DNA of 64,000 nt from Sphingobacterium hotanense (GCF_008274825.1 NZ_CP030848.1:992001-1056000), one strand, 5' to 3'; numbered from the stretch's first letter, positions 54,120 to 63,200 are shown. Notes: generated by a model not told the origin, from the letters alone. Made by a program: numbers and translations.

Positions 54120-55052
54120 TTAATAGCGTACGACAGTTAGGGAATTTGCGGCGCCGGAGATGACGATGTGATAGCGATTTGCTGCCTGGTCATATCCTGT
54201 GGATTTACGAACGTCGCCATCCTTATGCTCTATATCTTCAAGTTTATTGTTCGAGATGATACTATCATATTCCACCATGCAAGGAACGCCTTTCGGAATT
54301 TGCAAGTGTACTTGGGATGCGGCAGTATTTATTTCTAGCTCAGTTGTTCCTAGGGTAGGCGTAGGCAGCGATAAGGTCATTTTGCTAGCTCCCGAGTTCA
54401 ACTCAAGTCTTTTGATTTTCAGTTTTTTGAAATCTCCTTCTACCGCTGCTGCACCAATATTGAACTCAAAGTTCCAAATTGGAGCCTCATTCAGACTCAA
54501 CTCTACTAAATTATTGCTCTTTCCATTTCCTTTAATGCTCGAATTAAGTTCCAGCTTAGTCTTTGTCGTACCTGACTTATCCAAATTCAACTTCATGTTG
54601 CTGGCATTAGTAGATCCACTAAATAAGTTGGAGGAGTCTGCTTTGGTAACAAATCTATATTTAGCGGCTCCGCCGTTTATTGTCAGTTTCGCTTCTTGAA
54701 CCTCCGAATTATAGTCTGCACGGACGGTCTTACTGTAACTTTTGTCCTTATCGTCTGTATTCTCAATAATAACGCTGTTGCCGATCATCGATTCGAAATT
54801 CGTATTGGCATTTTTGTCCGGATAAATTCCTTTAAAGAACACGAAAACACATAGGAGAATGTTGATCCCGGCTGTTAAATAGGTGCTATACGGTCGGTTC
54901 TGTAACAATAGGTTGAGACCAATTGAAACTAATAGGAGCGGCCAGAATCTTAAGACCTGTAAAAAATGAAAGTCGATGACACGGAAATTGTCTAATAGAA
55001 ATACCAGTCCGATGAAGACTAACCATATACCTGTTGCTACTTTATTGTTCAT
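54120..55052 (-). CDS. LiaF-like membrane protein
   Basis: The 310-residue protein has an N-terminal block of about four membrane helices (VATGIWLVFIGLVFLLDNF, RFWPLLLVSIGLNLLL, TAGINILLCVFVFFKGIY), matching the LiaI/LiaF-like TM region (DUF5668), then a beta-rich soluble domain of LiaF type with repeated short strands (KLTINGGAAKYRF, LELNSGASKMTLSLP). In Gram-positive bacteria LiaF controls the envelope-stress kinase LiaS; here no kinase is adjacent and the role is unknown. The start at 55052 follows a -7 box at 55074; the longer frame begins inside that box. Confidence 0.8.
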   Translation of the reverse strand: MNNKVATGIWLVFIGLVFLLDNFRVIDFHFLQVLRFWPLLLVSIGLNLLLQNRPYSTYLTAGINILLCVFVFFKGIYPDKNANTNFESMIGNSVIIENTDDKDKSYSKTVRADYNSEVQEAKLTINGGAAKYRFVTKADSSNLFSGSTNASNMKLNLDKSGTTKTKLELNSSIKGNGKSNNLVELSLNEAPIWNFEFNIGAAAVEGDFKKLKIKRLELNSGASKMTLSLPTPTLGTTELEINTAASQVHLQIPKGVPCMVEYDSIISNNKLEDIEHKDGDVRKSTGYDQAANRYHIVISGAANSLTVVRY

Positions 55053-55073
55053 TGTTAGTTTGTTTTGTTGTCC

Positions 55074-55081
55074 CAAAACTA
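55074..55081 (-). promoter_or_regulatory. -7 box of the LiaF-like gene
   Basis: The minus strand reads TAGTTTTG, matching TAnnTTTG, 21 bases before the ATG at 55052. It lies inside the longer open frame, which argues for the shorter start. Confidence 0.5.
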
Positions 55082-55263
55082 GCACGATAATACAAATTAA
55101 ATCACTTAAAATAGGTTATGCTAGGGATATTTTCGGTAAATCAATTAGATTTGTCGGTGAAAATAGTCGAGAGTAATTTGTATATTGAGAAATTAAAAAA
55201 CAAATTGTTCTTCACTACGTTAAAAACAAGACTAAGAATCATAAAACGTAATAAAACCAACAT

Positions 55264-55998
55264 ATGATATTTTACTATTTTGGTGAGTACCTGTTACTAT
55301 TGAAAAAGGTTTTCCGAAAACCTGAGAAATGGAAAATATACATAAGGGAAATTATTCATGAAATGACAGAGATAGGCGTAGGGTCTGTAGGGCTTATCGT
55401 GATTATCTCCACCTTTATTGGTGCCGTTATGACCATGCAGATTGCCTTTCAGTTGGTTTCTGATCTTATCCCTAGTTCCGTAATCGGACAGATTAACCGC
55501 GACTCCAATATTCTAGAATTAGGACCAACCATATCCGCATTAGTATTGATGGGAAAAGTTGGTAGTTCCATTTCATCACAAATCGGATCTATGCGGGTAA
55601 CCGAGCAAATCGATGCCCTGGAAATCATGGGGATCAATGCTGCAGGATACCTTATCCTCCCAAAAATCATTGCCGGGGTAATCATGGTACCTGTGTTAGT
55701 AACAGTGGCCATTGGCTGTGCCTTGGTAGGTGGTTTATTTGGAGGGGTATTGTCCGGAGCGGTCAGTGCCGATGATTATATAGAAGGTGTCCAAGGTGGA
55801 TTCAATGGTTTTACGGTGGCTGTTGCCATGGTCAAGGCATTTGTATTCGGCTTTATTATCACTTCTGTACCAGCTTACAAAGGGTTCTTCGTAAGAGGGG
55901 GCGCCTTGGAAGTAGGACAGGCAGGTACGCGCGCTGTAGTAATCGGATGTATCAGCATCTTGGCGTGTGACTACATCATTACCGCATTAATGTTATAA
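55264..55998 (+). CDS. MlaE-family ABC transporter permease
   Basis: The 244-residue permease has five or six membrane helices and the MlaE signatures: IIVISTFIGAVMTMQIAFQL, ILELGPTISALVLMGKVGSSISSQIGSMRVTEQIDALEIMGINAAGYLILPKI and a C-terminal GGVLSGAVSADDYIEG. With the next gene it forms an MCE-type transporter that moves phospholipid between the inner and outer membranes. The MCE (MlaD-like) subunit is not in the window directly after the ATPase, so it must be elsewhere. Confidence 0.93.
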   Translation: MIFYYFGEYLLLLKKVFRKPEKWKIYIREIIHEMTEIGVGSVGLIVIISTFIGAVMTMQIAFQLVSDLIPSSVIGQINRDSNILELGPTISALVLMGKVGSSISSQIGSMRVTEQIDALEIMGINAAGYLILPKIIAGVIMVPVLVTVAIGCALVGGLFGGVLSGAVSADDYIEGVQGGFNGFTVAVAMVKAFVFGFIITSVPAYKGFFVRGGALEVGQAGTRAVVIGCISILACDYIITALML

Positions 55999-56002
55999 TA
56001 CA

Positions 56003-56761
56003 ATGATTGAAGTTAAGAATATTCATAAATCTTTTGGCGATAACCATGTTTTAACCGGTATTGATGCGGTGTTCGAACCTGGAAAAGTAAGTTTGATCAT
56101 TGGTGGATCCGGCTCAGGAAAGAGTACGCTCCTGAAATGTATTGTCGGTCTTCATGAACCTACCGAAGGCAAGGTGTTTTTCGATGGACAGGAATTCACG
56201 AAGATGAGTTTCGAGGAGAAGGTGCCTATTCGTAAGGAGATCGGGATGTTATTTCAAAACTCCGCGCTCTTTGATTCCATGACTGTAGAGCAGAATATTG
56301 TCTTTACCCTAGATATGTTCTCTGACATGAGCAGAGCAGAAAAGGTGGAGCGAGCAAATTTCTGTCTTGAGCGGGTAAATCTTGCCGGAAAAAATGATCT
56401 ATATCCTTCTGAACTATCCGGAGGTATGAAGAAAAGGGTCGGTATTGCGCGTGCAATCAGCATGAATCCTAAATATTTATTTTGCGATGAGCCCAACTCT
56501 GGACTTGATCCTGCTACGTCTATTCTTATCGATGAATTGATACAAGAACTTACAGACGAGTTTAAATGTACTACCGTAGTCGTAACGCATGATATGAACT
56601 CGGTAATGGGTATCGGCGATTATATTCTATTCTTATTTAAAGGACAGAAATACTGGGAAGGCTCGAATCAGGATATGTTGAAGTCTGATAATAAAGAACT
56701 CAACGACTTCGTATTCGCCAGCCCGTTAATGAAAGCAGCCCGAGATACCATCAAGCAATAA
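56003..56761 (+). CDS. MlaF-family ABC transporter ATPase
   Basis: The 252-residue ATPase has Walker A GGSGSGKST, Q-loop FQNSALFDSMTV, signature LSGGMKKR, Walker B YLFCDEPNSGLDP and the switch histidine in VVTHDMNS. The KKR after the signature and SGLDP are typical of MlaF-type enzymes. It follows the permease by four bases. It powers lipid transport to or from the outer membrane. Confidence 0.94.
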   Translation: MIEVKNIHKSFGDNHVLTGIDAVFEPGKVSLIIGGSGSGKSTLLKCIVGLHEPTEGKVFFDGQEFTKMSFEEKVPIRKEIGMLFQNSALFDSMTVEQNIVFTLDMFSDMSRAEKVERANFCLERVNLAGKNDLYPSELSGGMKKRVGIARAISMNPKYLFCDEPNSGLDPATSILIDELIQELTDEFKCTTVVVTHDMNSVMGIGDYILFLFKGQKYWEGSNQDMLKSDNKELNDFVFASPLMKAARDTIKQ

Positions 56762-56793
56762 TGGGGGTATCCCGAATCTTTGCTCTAATTTTC

Positions 56794-56801
56794 TATCTTT
56801 G
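56794..56801 (+). promoter_or_regulatory. -7 box of the methyltransferase gene
   Basis: TATCTTTG matches TAnnTTTG and ends 15 bases before the TTG start at 56817. It overlaps the earlier TTG at 56799, which supports the later start. Confidence 0.55.
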
Positions 56802-56816
56802 CAGAAAAATATCACA

Positions 56817-57719
56817 TTGAATACTTCAACGCAAATACAACTACTTACTCCACAACACTGGAAAGATTACGAATTAATAGACTGTGGCGATTTTGAAAAA
56901 CTAGAGCGCTTTGGTGACTTAATTCTTATTCGTCCGGAACCTCAAGCTGTTTGGCCAAAGAGCCTTTCTGAAGCTGAGTGGAATAAGCGTTATCATATTA
57001 AGTTTAAAGGTCGCTCGGCAACAAGCGGAGAGTGGTTAAAGAAGAACCCAAAGGCAGCAGATCGTTGGCATATTGAATATAAAAATTCCGATGTAGCTAT
57101 CCGCTTCCGCCTGGGGCTAACCTCTTTTAAGCATGTGGGTATTTTTCCGGAGCAGGCAGTAAATTGGGACTATATTTCCAGTTCCATTAAATCTTTCAAA
57201 ACTCCAAAACCCAAAGTACTCAATCTATTTGCTTATACAGGTGGCGCCTCGTTAATTGCGAAGGCGGCAGGTGCCGATACGACGCATGTCGACTCGATTA
57301 AGCAGGTCGTTACATGGGCGAATGAAAATCAGGAACTATCGGAACTTCAAGACATTCGTTGGGTTGTTGAAGATGCACTGAAGTTTGTGAAGCGAGAGTT
57401 GAAACGTGGAAATACCTACAACGGGATTATCCTCGACCCTCCAGCTTACGGACATGGTCCGAAGGGCGAGAAATGGAAACTCGAAGATCATATCATGGAG
57501 ATGATGCGCGATGTTGTACAATTGCTGGATCCTAACGAGCACTTCCTTATTCTGAACACGTATTCATTAGGTTTTTCTTCTGTAATCGTAGAAAACTTGA
57601 TAAAAACAGCCTACCCTAAGGTTGAAAATCTTGAAATCGGAGAGCTTTTTCTTCAGGCAACTGCTGGTCCTAAATTGCCATTAGGTGTCTTTGGAAAGTT
57701 CAGAAAAATAGCAAAATAG
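56817..57719 (+). CDS. SAM-dependent methyltransferase, RlmI/RlmK-like
   Basis: The 300-residue protein has a class I SAM-binding domain: VLNLFAYTGGASLIAKAAGADTTHVDSIKQVVTWANEN and the catalytic DPPAYGHGPKGEKWKL, the form found in 23S rRNA m5C and m2G methyltransferases of the RlmI/RlmK group. No PUA domain precedes it; instead an N-terminal domain of about 110 residues (CGDFEKLERFGDLILIRPEPQAVWPK) is present. The target base is unknown. The TTG at 56817 is chosen because the -7 box covers the earlier TTG. Convergent with the Cys-rich gene through a terminator. Confidence 0.85.
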   Translation: MNTSTQIQLLTPQHWKDYELIDCGDFEKLERFGDLILIRPEPQAVWPKSLSEAEWNKRYHIKFKGRSATSGEWLKKNPKAADRWHIEYKNSDVAIRFRLGLTSFKHVGIFPEQAVNWDYISSSIKSFKTPKPKVLNLFAYTGGASLIAKAAGADTTHVDSIKQVVTWANENQELSELQDIRWVVEDALKFVKRELKRGNTYNGIILDPPAYGHGPKGEKWKLEDHIMEMMRDVVQLLDPNEHFLILNTYSLGFSSVIVENLIKTAYPKVENLEIGELFLQATAGPKLPLGVFGKFRKIAK

Positions 57720-57723
57720 AAAA

Positions 57724-57760
57724 GGCCATCAATAGATGGCCAATTCCGTTTTCATAGGTA
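57724..57760. terminator. Bidirectional terminator
   Basis: GGCCATC at 57724-57730 pairs with GATGGCC at 57735-57741 around AATA. On the minus strand it is followed by TTTTCTATTTT and on the plus strand by AATTCCGTTTTC. It lies between the convergent methyltransferase and Cys-rich genes. Confidence 0.8.
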
Positions 57761-57781
57761 ATAAGTATCTTCTCAACCGTC

Positions 57782-59563
57782 TTATTCAACCACAAGCGGT
57801 TTCAATTGTAATTCATAACGATTTAATTGTTCAAGGAAGTTCGCCTTCGATTCGCCGAATGCCTGCTGTACTTGCTCCTGCAATCCGCGATAGTAGGCAA
57901 TGCCCTCTAACAACTGCGCATTGAATTTATTGATGTATTTCTTTTTCTTATTGTCTAGATCTGCTACGTTATTGTTGATGTAAGTGGCTAGGTGTTTTAC
58001 ATAGAGTTCTAGCTCATTCACAAAAAGCGATGGACGTTCCACGTTTTTTAAGACGTTTATTCGACCATAAATATGATCTACCATCTCCTTCAAACTGTAG
58101 ACTTTCTTAAAGTAGGCGGTATTCGGACCCGGACAGATCGCAACAGCCTTACGTTCTCTAGGTTTTAAAATATCATATTTTAAATAGGCCGGAGCGGCTA
58201 ATCCTTCGCAAAGGCACTGCTTTTCCACTATTTTATCAAATGCCTGCTGATATTCCGGTTGTGGCAGATCTTGTGCTTTCAGTTCCTTGATCTTCAGGTT
58301 TTGATACTGTCGAGAGGCTGTGCAGATCAATTCCTCGCCACAAACATTGCTGGAAACGAGATACTTTTTGGTACATGGGAAACCAGGTTTTCCCTGTTCG
58401 ATACGCTGCAGGCGATTAATCTCTGCGGTGCTTTTTCTGAAATTGTTGAAAGGCACACCCAGCGGCGAGGCTTCACTGATATAGAAGTCGCTAGCATCTG
58501 CGCTCGCTAAATTCTGCAGGGTTTCTTCATCCACAGTCGTTGCTTCCGGAACCAGTAAAAATGGGGAACCCCAGCCAACTTGATCGACACCATAATGGTT
58601 CATCAAAAACTGGTGTTCCCGATTTGTACCTACACCACCTTGAACGGTGATTTTTAGGAGGGGTGTATCGTTAAAAATTATCCCTTTTTCTGCCAATGCT
58701 TGTTGGTACAATGGCAAAACCTCCTGAATCATATTAAGTTTATTTGTTTTAAACTCTTCTAGAATCGGGCCTAATAGGAAGCCTTCGGTGGCAAACGCAT
58801 GTCCTCCACAGTTTAAGCCCGATTCGATACGGTATTCGGAAATCCAAATACCTTTCTTCGCTAAAAATTTAGCTTGAATAAGAGCAGATCGATAATCAGA
58901 GACTTTTAAGGTTATCTTCTTATCGAATGTTCCAGCGCTATTCGGCATAAAGGCTGGAAACTCAGCGAGGTAACTATACAACCTAGGATTCATCCCTGCA
59001 GACAAAACCACAGATGATCGTAAGTTACTGTTCGCAAATCCACGCAGGGCAGCCGAGGCATCGGAGAATTGTTCCGGAAGCATCTCGCCGTTCTTTGCAT
59101 GGTTTATCTTGTCGACTTTAGACATGATGTTGACATCGATGTCGCCGGCGGTAATCTGTTCTTTAATAATTTCTGTAAGCGATTCCTTTTCTTGGCTAGG
59201 GTTTAGTGTCAGCCATGTGTTGAAAAGCTGCTTCAATCCCCCTTCCGGTAATAGTCGAAAATACTGTATCGCATGTTCATCCTTTAACCAATTCGCTCGC
59301 TTAATATGTCGAATTTGCTTATCGACTAAATCTTTAACCATGTTTAAATACGCGCTGATGCGGTTCGCCCGAGCATCAGGACTATATTTTTCAATCTCTT
59401 CGTAAGGTAGATTATGCTGTTTAGAATAGTAGGCTCTCAGTCTCTCAACGAGCTCATCGTCTACAATAGACATTACCGAGGAAATGCCGTATTGAGCTAC
59501 TTTAAGCGGAGTGTCGACGGAAAAGGCCAATCCTAATACAGGAATGTGAAATGTATGGGTCAT
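57782..59563 (-). CDS. Uncharacterised protein with TIM-barrel-like core and Cys cluster
   Basis: The 593-residue protein is not assigned to a family I know. The N-terminus FHIPVLGLAFSVDTPLKVAQYGISSVMSIVDDELVE and the block AKKGIWISEYRIESGLNCGGHAFATEGFLLGP resemble flavin-dependent nitronate monooxygenase or IMP-dehydrogenase-like barrels. ITVQGGVGTNREHQFL is a likely phosphate-binding loop. Seven cysteines stand out: 252 and then 397, 408, 414, 450, 452 and 477 within about 80 residues (GFPCTKKY, NVCGEELIC, KQCLCEGLAAPAY, AICPGP), which could hold an iron-sulfur cluster. I recall similar unnamed proteins in other Bacteroidota. It probably is a cytoplasmic redox enzyme; the substrate is unknown. 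The C-terminal 110 residues are helical. Confidence 0.65.
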   Translation of the reverse strand: MTHTFHIPVLGLAFSVDTPLKVAQYGISSVMSIVDDELVERLRAYYSKQHNLPYEEIEKYSPDARANRISAYLNMVKDLVDKQIRHIKRANWLKDEHAIQYFRLLPEGGLKQLFNTWLTLNPSQEKESLTEIIKEQITAGDIDVNIMSKVDKINHAKNGEMLPEQFSDASAALRGFANSNLRSSVVLSAGMNPRLYSYLAEFPAFMPNSAGTFDKKITLKVSDYRSALIQAKFLAKKGIWISEYRIESGLNCGGHAFATEGFLLGPILEEFKTNKLNMIQEVLPLYQQALAEKGIIFNDTPLLKITVQGGVGTNREHQFLMNHYGVDQVGWGSPFLLVPEATTVDEETLQNLASADASDFYISEASPLGVPFNNFRKSTAEINRLQRIEQGKPGFPCTKKYLVSSNVCGEELICTASRQYQNLKIKELKAQDLPQPEYQQAFDKIVEKQCLCEGLAAPAYLKYDILKPRERKAVAICPGPNTAYFKKVYSLKEMVDHIYGRINVLKNVERPSLFVNELELYVKHLATYINNNVADLDNKKKKYINKFNAQLLEGIAYYRGLQEQVQQAFGESKANFLEQLNRYELQLKPLVVE

Positions 59564-59639
59564 CTTCTTTATCTGTGCGTCGCAAATAGCAAAATTTTAA
59601 GCAAAGAAAAAGTAATGCAGCATAGGGGGAAATGTGATA

Positions 59640-59803
59640 TGCATCACACCGACGAAATAGAAGCTCCCAAGCTTCGTTGGTTTACTTTCCTTTCAAAGCC
59701 CTTTCAAACCCCATATATAACCCTATCAAAGCCGCTTCCGAAGGGCTTTGATTTGGGAGTAAAAGAGGAATCAAATGGGGGATAGTGATCGAAGATATGA
59801 ATA
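59640..59803. repeat. GGCTTTG/GGGTTTG module beside island 3
   Basis: This AT-rich stretch before island 3 contains TTTCAAAGCCCTTTCAAACC and a hairpin of ATCAAAGCC (59725-59733) with GGCTTTGAT (59744-59752). It resembles the GGGTTTG module of island 1. No gene is seen; short open frames here are repeat sequence. Confidence 0.65.
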
Positions 59804-59885
59804 TAGTATTTAGTAGTAAGTATTTAGTAGTTAGACCTAGGGCGTTTATAGATATTAGACATTAGATTTTAGATATTAGAGTATG

Positions 59886-59907
59886 GCGCCGATTAGGCGC
59901 ATTTTTT
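59886..59907 (+). terminator. GC hairpin with T-run in island 3
   Basis: GCGCC (59886-59890) pairs with GGCGC (59896-59900) around GATTA, then ATTTTTT. It is a terminator-like fold on the plus strand although no plus-strand gene ends here. Confidence 0.5.
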
Positions 59908-60056
59908 GCAGGGCCATTTTGTTTTTAGCTAAAAAGGAAGAGAAAGTTTGTCTTGAACCAGGAAAGGAAGGATGCAAGGATAAACAGGATCGGGTCTAAT
60001 GTCTAGTATCTAATCCGAAAGGAAGGGTGTATGGATTAGAGGTCAGGTATAGAGTT

Positions 60057-60173
60057 GGAGACGTTTAGTGAAACGTCTCTACGCATTGGCGTCCAATTGG
60101 CTTCTATACAATTTTGAACTATATAGGTGGTAATCATGACGAACCGCGTAGAGACGTTTCACTAAACGTCTCC
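60057..60173. mobile_element. Candidate MITE with 28-bp perfect inverted ends
   Basis: Perfect 28-bp inverted repeats at 60057-60084 and 60146-60173 enclose about 60 bases. Each end is itself a small palindrome (AGACGTTT, AGTG, AAACGTCT). The core GTAGAGACGTTTCA resembles a short repeat seen widely in cyanobacteria and Bacteroidota. It has no coding capacity and sits between the C and C' arms of island 3. Confidence 0.6.
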
Positions 60174-60297
60174 TTTTAAACGTACGATGTCTATTCCCTG
60201 AAAAGACGTTATACCCGATCCTGCTCATCTTTTTCATCCTTCCTTTCCTGGTTCAAGACCGTCTAATGTCTAATATCTCACATTTAAAATCTAACTA

Positions 60298-61140
60298 CTA
60301 CTTAAAAACAATTGTCCTATTTCCATTCAGCATCACTCTATCCTCCGTCAGCAACTGTATAGCCCGTATGAGTACCGCTTTTTCGATTTCTTTTCCTGCT
60401 GTTCGCATACGTTGTACGTCGTAGCTGTGGTCGATTGACTTGGTGTTTTGCACGATGATGGGTCCTTCGTCGAGGTCGTCGGTGACATAGTGTGCGGTTG
60501 CTCCAATAATTTTTACACCCCGGTCATGCGCTTGCTGATATGGGTTTGCACCGATAAAGGCGGGCAAGAAGGAGTGGTGGATGTTTACGAGTTTACCTTT
60601 AAACTGGCTTACGAAGGTCGGCGATAAAATACGCATGAACTTCGCAAGGATAATATAATCGGGTTGGTAGGGTTTTATTGCTTCAGCAAGGTCGAATTCA
60701 AATTCCTCTTTAGATTTTCCTTCATGCGAGATATGATGGAAAGGAATATCGAACTTCTCCGTAAAATGTTGAAGCGTATCGTAGTTTCCGATGACTGCAC
60801 CGACGTCGGCCTGTAGGGTCTTGAAATAATAGCGAACCAGAATATCCGCTAGGCAATGGTGTTCTTTGGTAACCAGGATAACGAGTTTCTTCTGTATATC
60901 CGGATTGATTGTCAGTTGGGTGCTCTCTGGAAGCTGCGCGGACAGGTCTTCTTGAAGTTTGCTTTTATTGTGCAATGTTCCACTACACACTACGCGTACG
61001 AAAAATTTACGATCGACTTCATCCACGAACTCGCGCATCGCAACAATGTTCAGATGATGCTGTGCCAATACATTGGAAATGATGGCCACGAGACCAACTG
61101 CATCCCTGCATTGGATGAGAATTAAAGTTTGATTATGCAT
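60298..61140 (-). CDS. purU: Formyltetrahydrofolate deformylase
   Basis: PurU hydrolyses 10-formyl-THF to THF and formate, balancing the one-carbon pool and supplying formate for purine synthesis. The 280-residue protein has an N-terminal ACT domain (LILIQCRDAVGLVAIISNVLAQHHLNIVAM) and a formyltransferase-like catalytic domain with KLVNIHHSFLPAFIGANPYQQA and GATAHYVTDDLDEGPII (catalytic Asn/His/Asp). Length is normal. Its TAG stop begins the A' arm of repeat island 3. Confidence 0.95.
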   Translation of the reverse strand: MHNQTLILIQCRDAVGLVAIISNVLAQHHLNIVAMREFVDEVDRKFFVRVVCSGTLHNKSKLQEDLSAQLPESTQLTINPDIQKKLVILVTKEHHCLADILVRYYFKTLQADVGAVIGNYDTLQHFTEKFDIPFHHISHEGKSKEEFEFDLAEAIKPYQPDYIILAKFMRILSPTFVSQFKGKLVNIHHSFLPAFIGANPYQQAHDRGVKIIGATAHYVTDDLDEGPIIVQNTKSIDHSYDVQRMRTAGKEIEKAVLIRAIQLLTEDRVMLNGNRTIVFK

Positions 61141-61160
61141 GTTAGGTTAGGTTGTAAATA

Positions 61161-61189
61161 TATGTAGGGGAGGAAATCCTCCCCCATAT
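61161..61189 (-). terminator. GC-rich hairpin after parE
   Basis: GGGGAGGA at 61167-61174 pairs perfectly with TCCTCCCC at 61177-61184, with TATG/CATA outer pairing. It lies between the parE stop and the purU start. It lacks a long T-run on the minus strand, so it may be a transcript-stabilising or attenuating hairpin as well. Confidence 0.5.
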
Positions 61190-61192
61190 AGG

Positions 61193-63046
61193 TTATACGG
61201 CTTCTTTAGCCAGTTCTTCCTCAAGGTCAACTTCAACCCGTAGGTTGTTGACGATGTGCTGCTGACGATCTGGGGTATTTTTACCCATATAATACTCAAG
61301 CAACTGTGGAAGTTTATTGTCTTTTGAAAGGATAACAGGTTCTAAACGCATGTCATTCCCTATGAATAAACCGAATTCCGATGGTGAGATCTCTCCAAGA
61401 CCTTTAAATCGTGTAATCTCAGGCTTGGCGCCCAATTTGGCGATCGCGCGCTGTCTTTCTTCATCAGAGTAACAGTAGATTGTTTCTTTCTTGTTTCTTA
61501 CGCGGAATAATGGTGTTTGCAAGATGGAAACATGGCCCGCTTTCACTAAGTCTGGAAAGAACTGCAAGAAGAATGTCATCAGGAGCAGGCGAATGTGCAT
61601 TCCGTCGACATCGGCATCCGTTGCGATTACGATATTGTTATAACGTAATCCTTCGATACCGTCTTCAATATTCAACGCATGTTGCAATAAATTGAACTCT
61701 TCATTTTCGTAGACAATCTTCTTGGTCAGACCGTAAGAGTTTAAGGGCTTACCTTTTAAACTGAAGACTGCTTGTGTTTGTACATCACGCGATTTGGTGA
61801 TGGATCCACTTGCCGAGTCTCCCTCCGTGATGAATAAGGTAGTCTCTAAATTGCGTTCATGCTTATCGCTGAAGTGAATCTTACAATCCCTCAGTTTTCT
61901 ATTGTGTAGCGAAGCTTTCTTCGCACGCTCATTAGCTAATTTCTTGATACCGGCAATATCTTTGCGCTCGCGCTCCGATTGCATGATACGTTTTAATAAA
62001 GCGTCTGCCGTTGCAGAATCTTTATGCAAATAATCATCCAATGCTTTCTTAACAAAGTCGTTGATGAAGGTTCTGACGGTCGGTCCGTCTGGTCCTACAC
62101 TTTGGGAACCCAGTTTTGTCTTCGTCTGCGACTCGAAAACCGGTTCCTGAACTTTGATAGCGATTGCGCCAATGATAGAGGCACGTACGTCTGACGCATC
62201 AAATTCCTTTTTATAGAATTCGCGGATGGTTTTTACGAGCGCCTCGCGGAATGCTGCTTGATGTGTTCCTCCTTGTGTAGTATGCTGCCCGTTGACGAAG
62301 GAATAATACTCCTCCCCATATTGCTGACCATGGGTCAAAGCGATTTCGATATCCTCCCCACGTAAGTGGATAATAGGATAGCGCATGCCTTCTGTGTCGA
62401 CATTGCGCTCTAATAGATCTTTAAGACCATTTTCTGAAATGAATTTCTCTCCGTTGAAGTTGATGGTCAATCCAGAGTTTAGAAACACGTAGTTCCAGAT
62501 CATATTCTCTACAAATTCTAAACGATATTTGTAGTTCTTGAAAATAGAATCGTCAGGGTAGAAGGTTACGGATGTACCGTTTCTTTGCGTCGTTTCTTTT
62601 TGTTCATCGGTTAGTAGCTCGCCTTTGCTGAATAGGGCAATACGTGTTTGTCCTTGGCGGTAGGATTGTACGGTGAACTGGTTAGACAAGGCGTTTACTG
62701 CCTTTGTACCCACACCATTTAATCCTACTGACTTTTGAAAGGCTTTACTGTCATACTTACCACCGGTATTGATTTTTGAAACAACATCGACAACAGAACC
62801 AATAGGAATCCCACGACCATAATCTCGTACGGAAACCTTATTGTCGTTGACTGTAATATCAATCGTTTTGCCTGCACCCATTACGAACTCATCAATTGAG
62901 TTGTCCACAACTTCTTTTAGCAAAACATAAATACCGTCATCGTAAGCAGAACCATCTCCCAATTTACCGATGTACATACCTGGTCTTAACCGGATATGCT
63001 CTTTCCAATCGAGCGATCGTATACTGTCTTCGTTATATGCTGTCAT
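61193..63046 (-). CDS. parE: DNA topoisomerase IV subunit B
   Basis: ParE provides the ATPase and Toprim parts of topoisomerase IV, which unlinks daughter chromosomes. The 617-residue protein has the GHKL ATPase N-terminus ([40 protein letters not shown]), the transducer with QTKTKLGS, and the Toprim motif [14 protein letters not shown] followed by [13 protein letters not shown]. Many ParE/GyrB proteins read EGDSAGG; the EGDSASG form is, in my recollection, typical of the Bacteroidota ParE branch. parC is not in the window. A -7 box is seen upstream. Confidence 0.94.
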   Translation of the reverse strand: MTAYNEDSIRSLDWKEHIRLRPGMYIGKLGDGSAYDDGIYVLLKEVVDNSIDEFVMGAGKTIDITVNDNKVSVRDYGRGIPIGSVVDVVSKINTGGKYDSKAFQKSVGLNGVGTKAVNALSNQFTVQSYRQGQTRIALFSKGELLTDEQKETTQRNGTSVTFYPDDSIFKNYKYRLEFVENMIWNYVFLNSGLTINFNGEKFISENGLKDLLERNVDTEGMRYPIIHLRGEDIEIALTHGQQYGEEYYSFVNGQHTTQGGTHQAAFREALVKTIREFYKKEFDASDVRASIIGAIAIKVQEPVFESQTKTKLGSQSVGPDGPTVRTFINDFVKKALDDYLHKDSATADALLKRIMQSERERKDIAGIKKLANERAKKASLHNRKLRDCKIHFSDKHERNLETTLFITEGDSASGSITKSRDVQTQAVFSLKGKPLNSYGLTKKIVYENEEFNLLQHALNIEDGIEGLRYNNIVIATDADVDGMHIRLLLMTFFLQFFPDLVKAGHVSILQTPLFRVRNKKETIYCYSDEERQRAIAKLGAKPEITRFKGLGEISPSEFGLFIGNDMRLEPVILSKDNKLPQLLEYYMGKNTPDRQQHIVNNLRVEVDLEEELAKEAV

Positions 63047-63075
63047 AATTTATACTAGATATGAATGAACCATTG

Positions 63076-63083
63076 CAAAAATA
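63076..63083 (-). promoter_or_regulatory. -7 box of parE
   Basis: The minus strand reads TATTTTTG, matching TAnnTTTG, 29 bases before the parE ATG. No -33 TTG at ideal distance. Confidence 0.4.
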
Positions 63084-63200
63084 TAAAAAAACTTAACAGT
63101 AAACGTAATCAAGCTTTGCAGCATGTAGGAGTATCGTCGAGTCCTTTGTCGAATAATCCGCATTCTGCTAGAGGAAGTGGATATTGGGATTTTTGGGTAC

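Larger units (their letters stand above)
59804..60300. repeat. Compound repeat island 3
   Basis: Order: B arm 59804-59839, A arm 59849-59880, a GC hairpin (59886-59907), C arm 59954-59991, a partial A and C near 59994-60036, a 117-bp unit with 28-bp inverted ends (60057-60173), inverted C' at 60216-60257 and inverted A' at 60260-60300, which runs into the purU stop (TAG at 60298-60300). Unlike islands 1 and 2 it lies between genes on the same strand. Confidence 0.88.

Noticed and set aside
59546-59785. Plus-strand open frame of 79 codons
   Set aside because: It covers the start region of a minus-strand gene and a repeat module; no start signal or protein-like composition.
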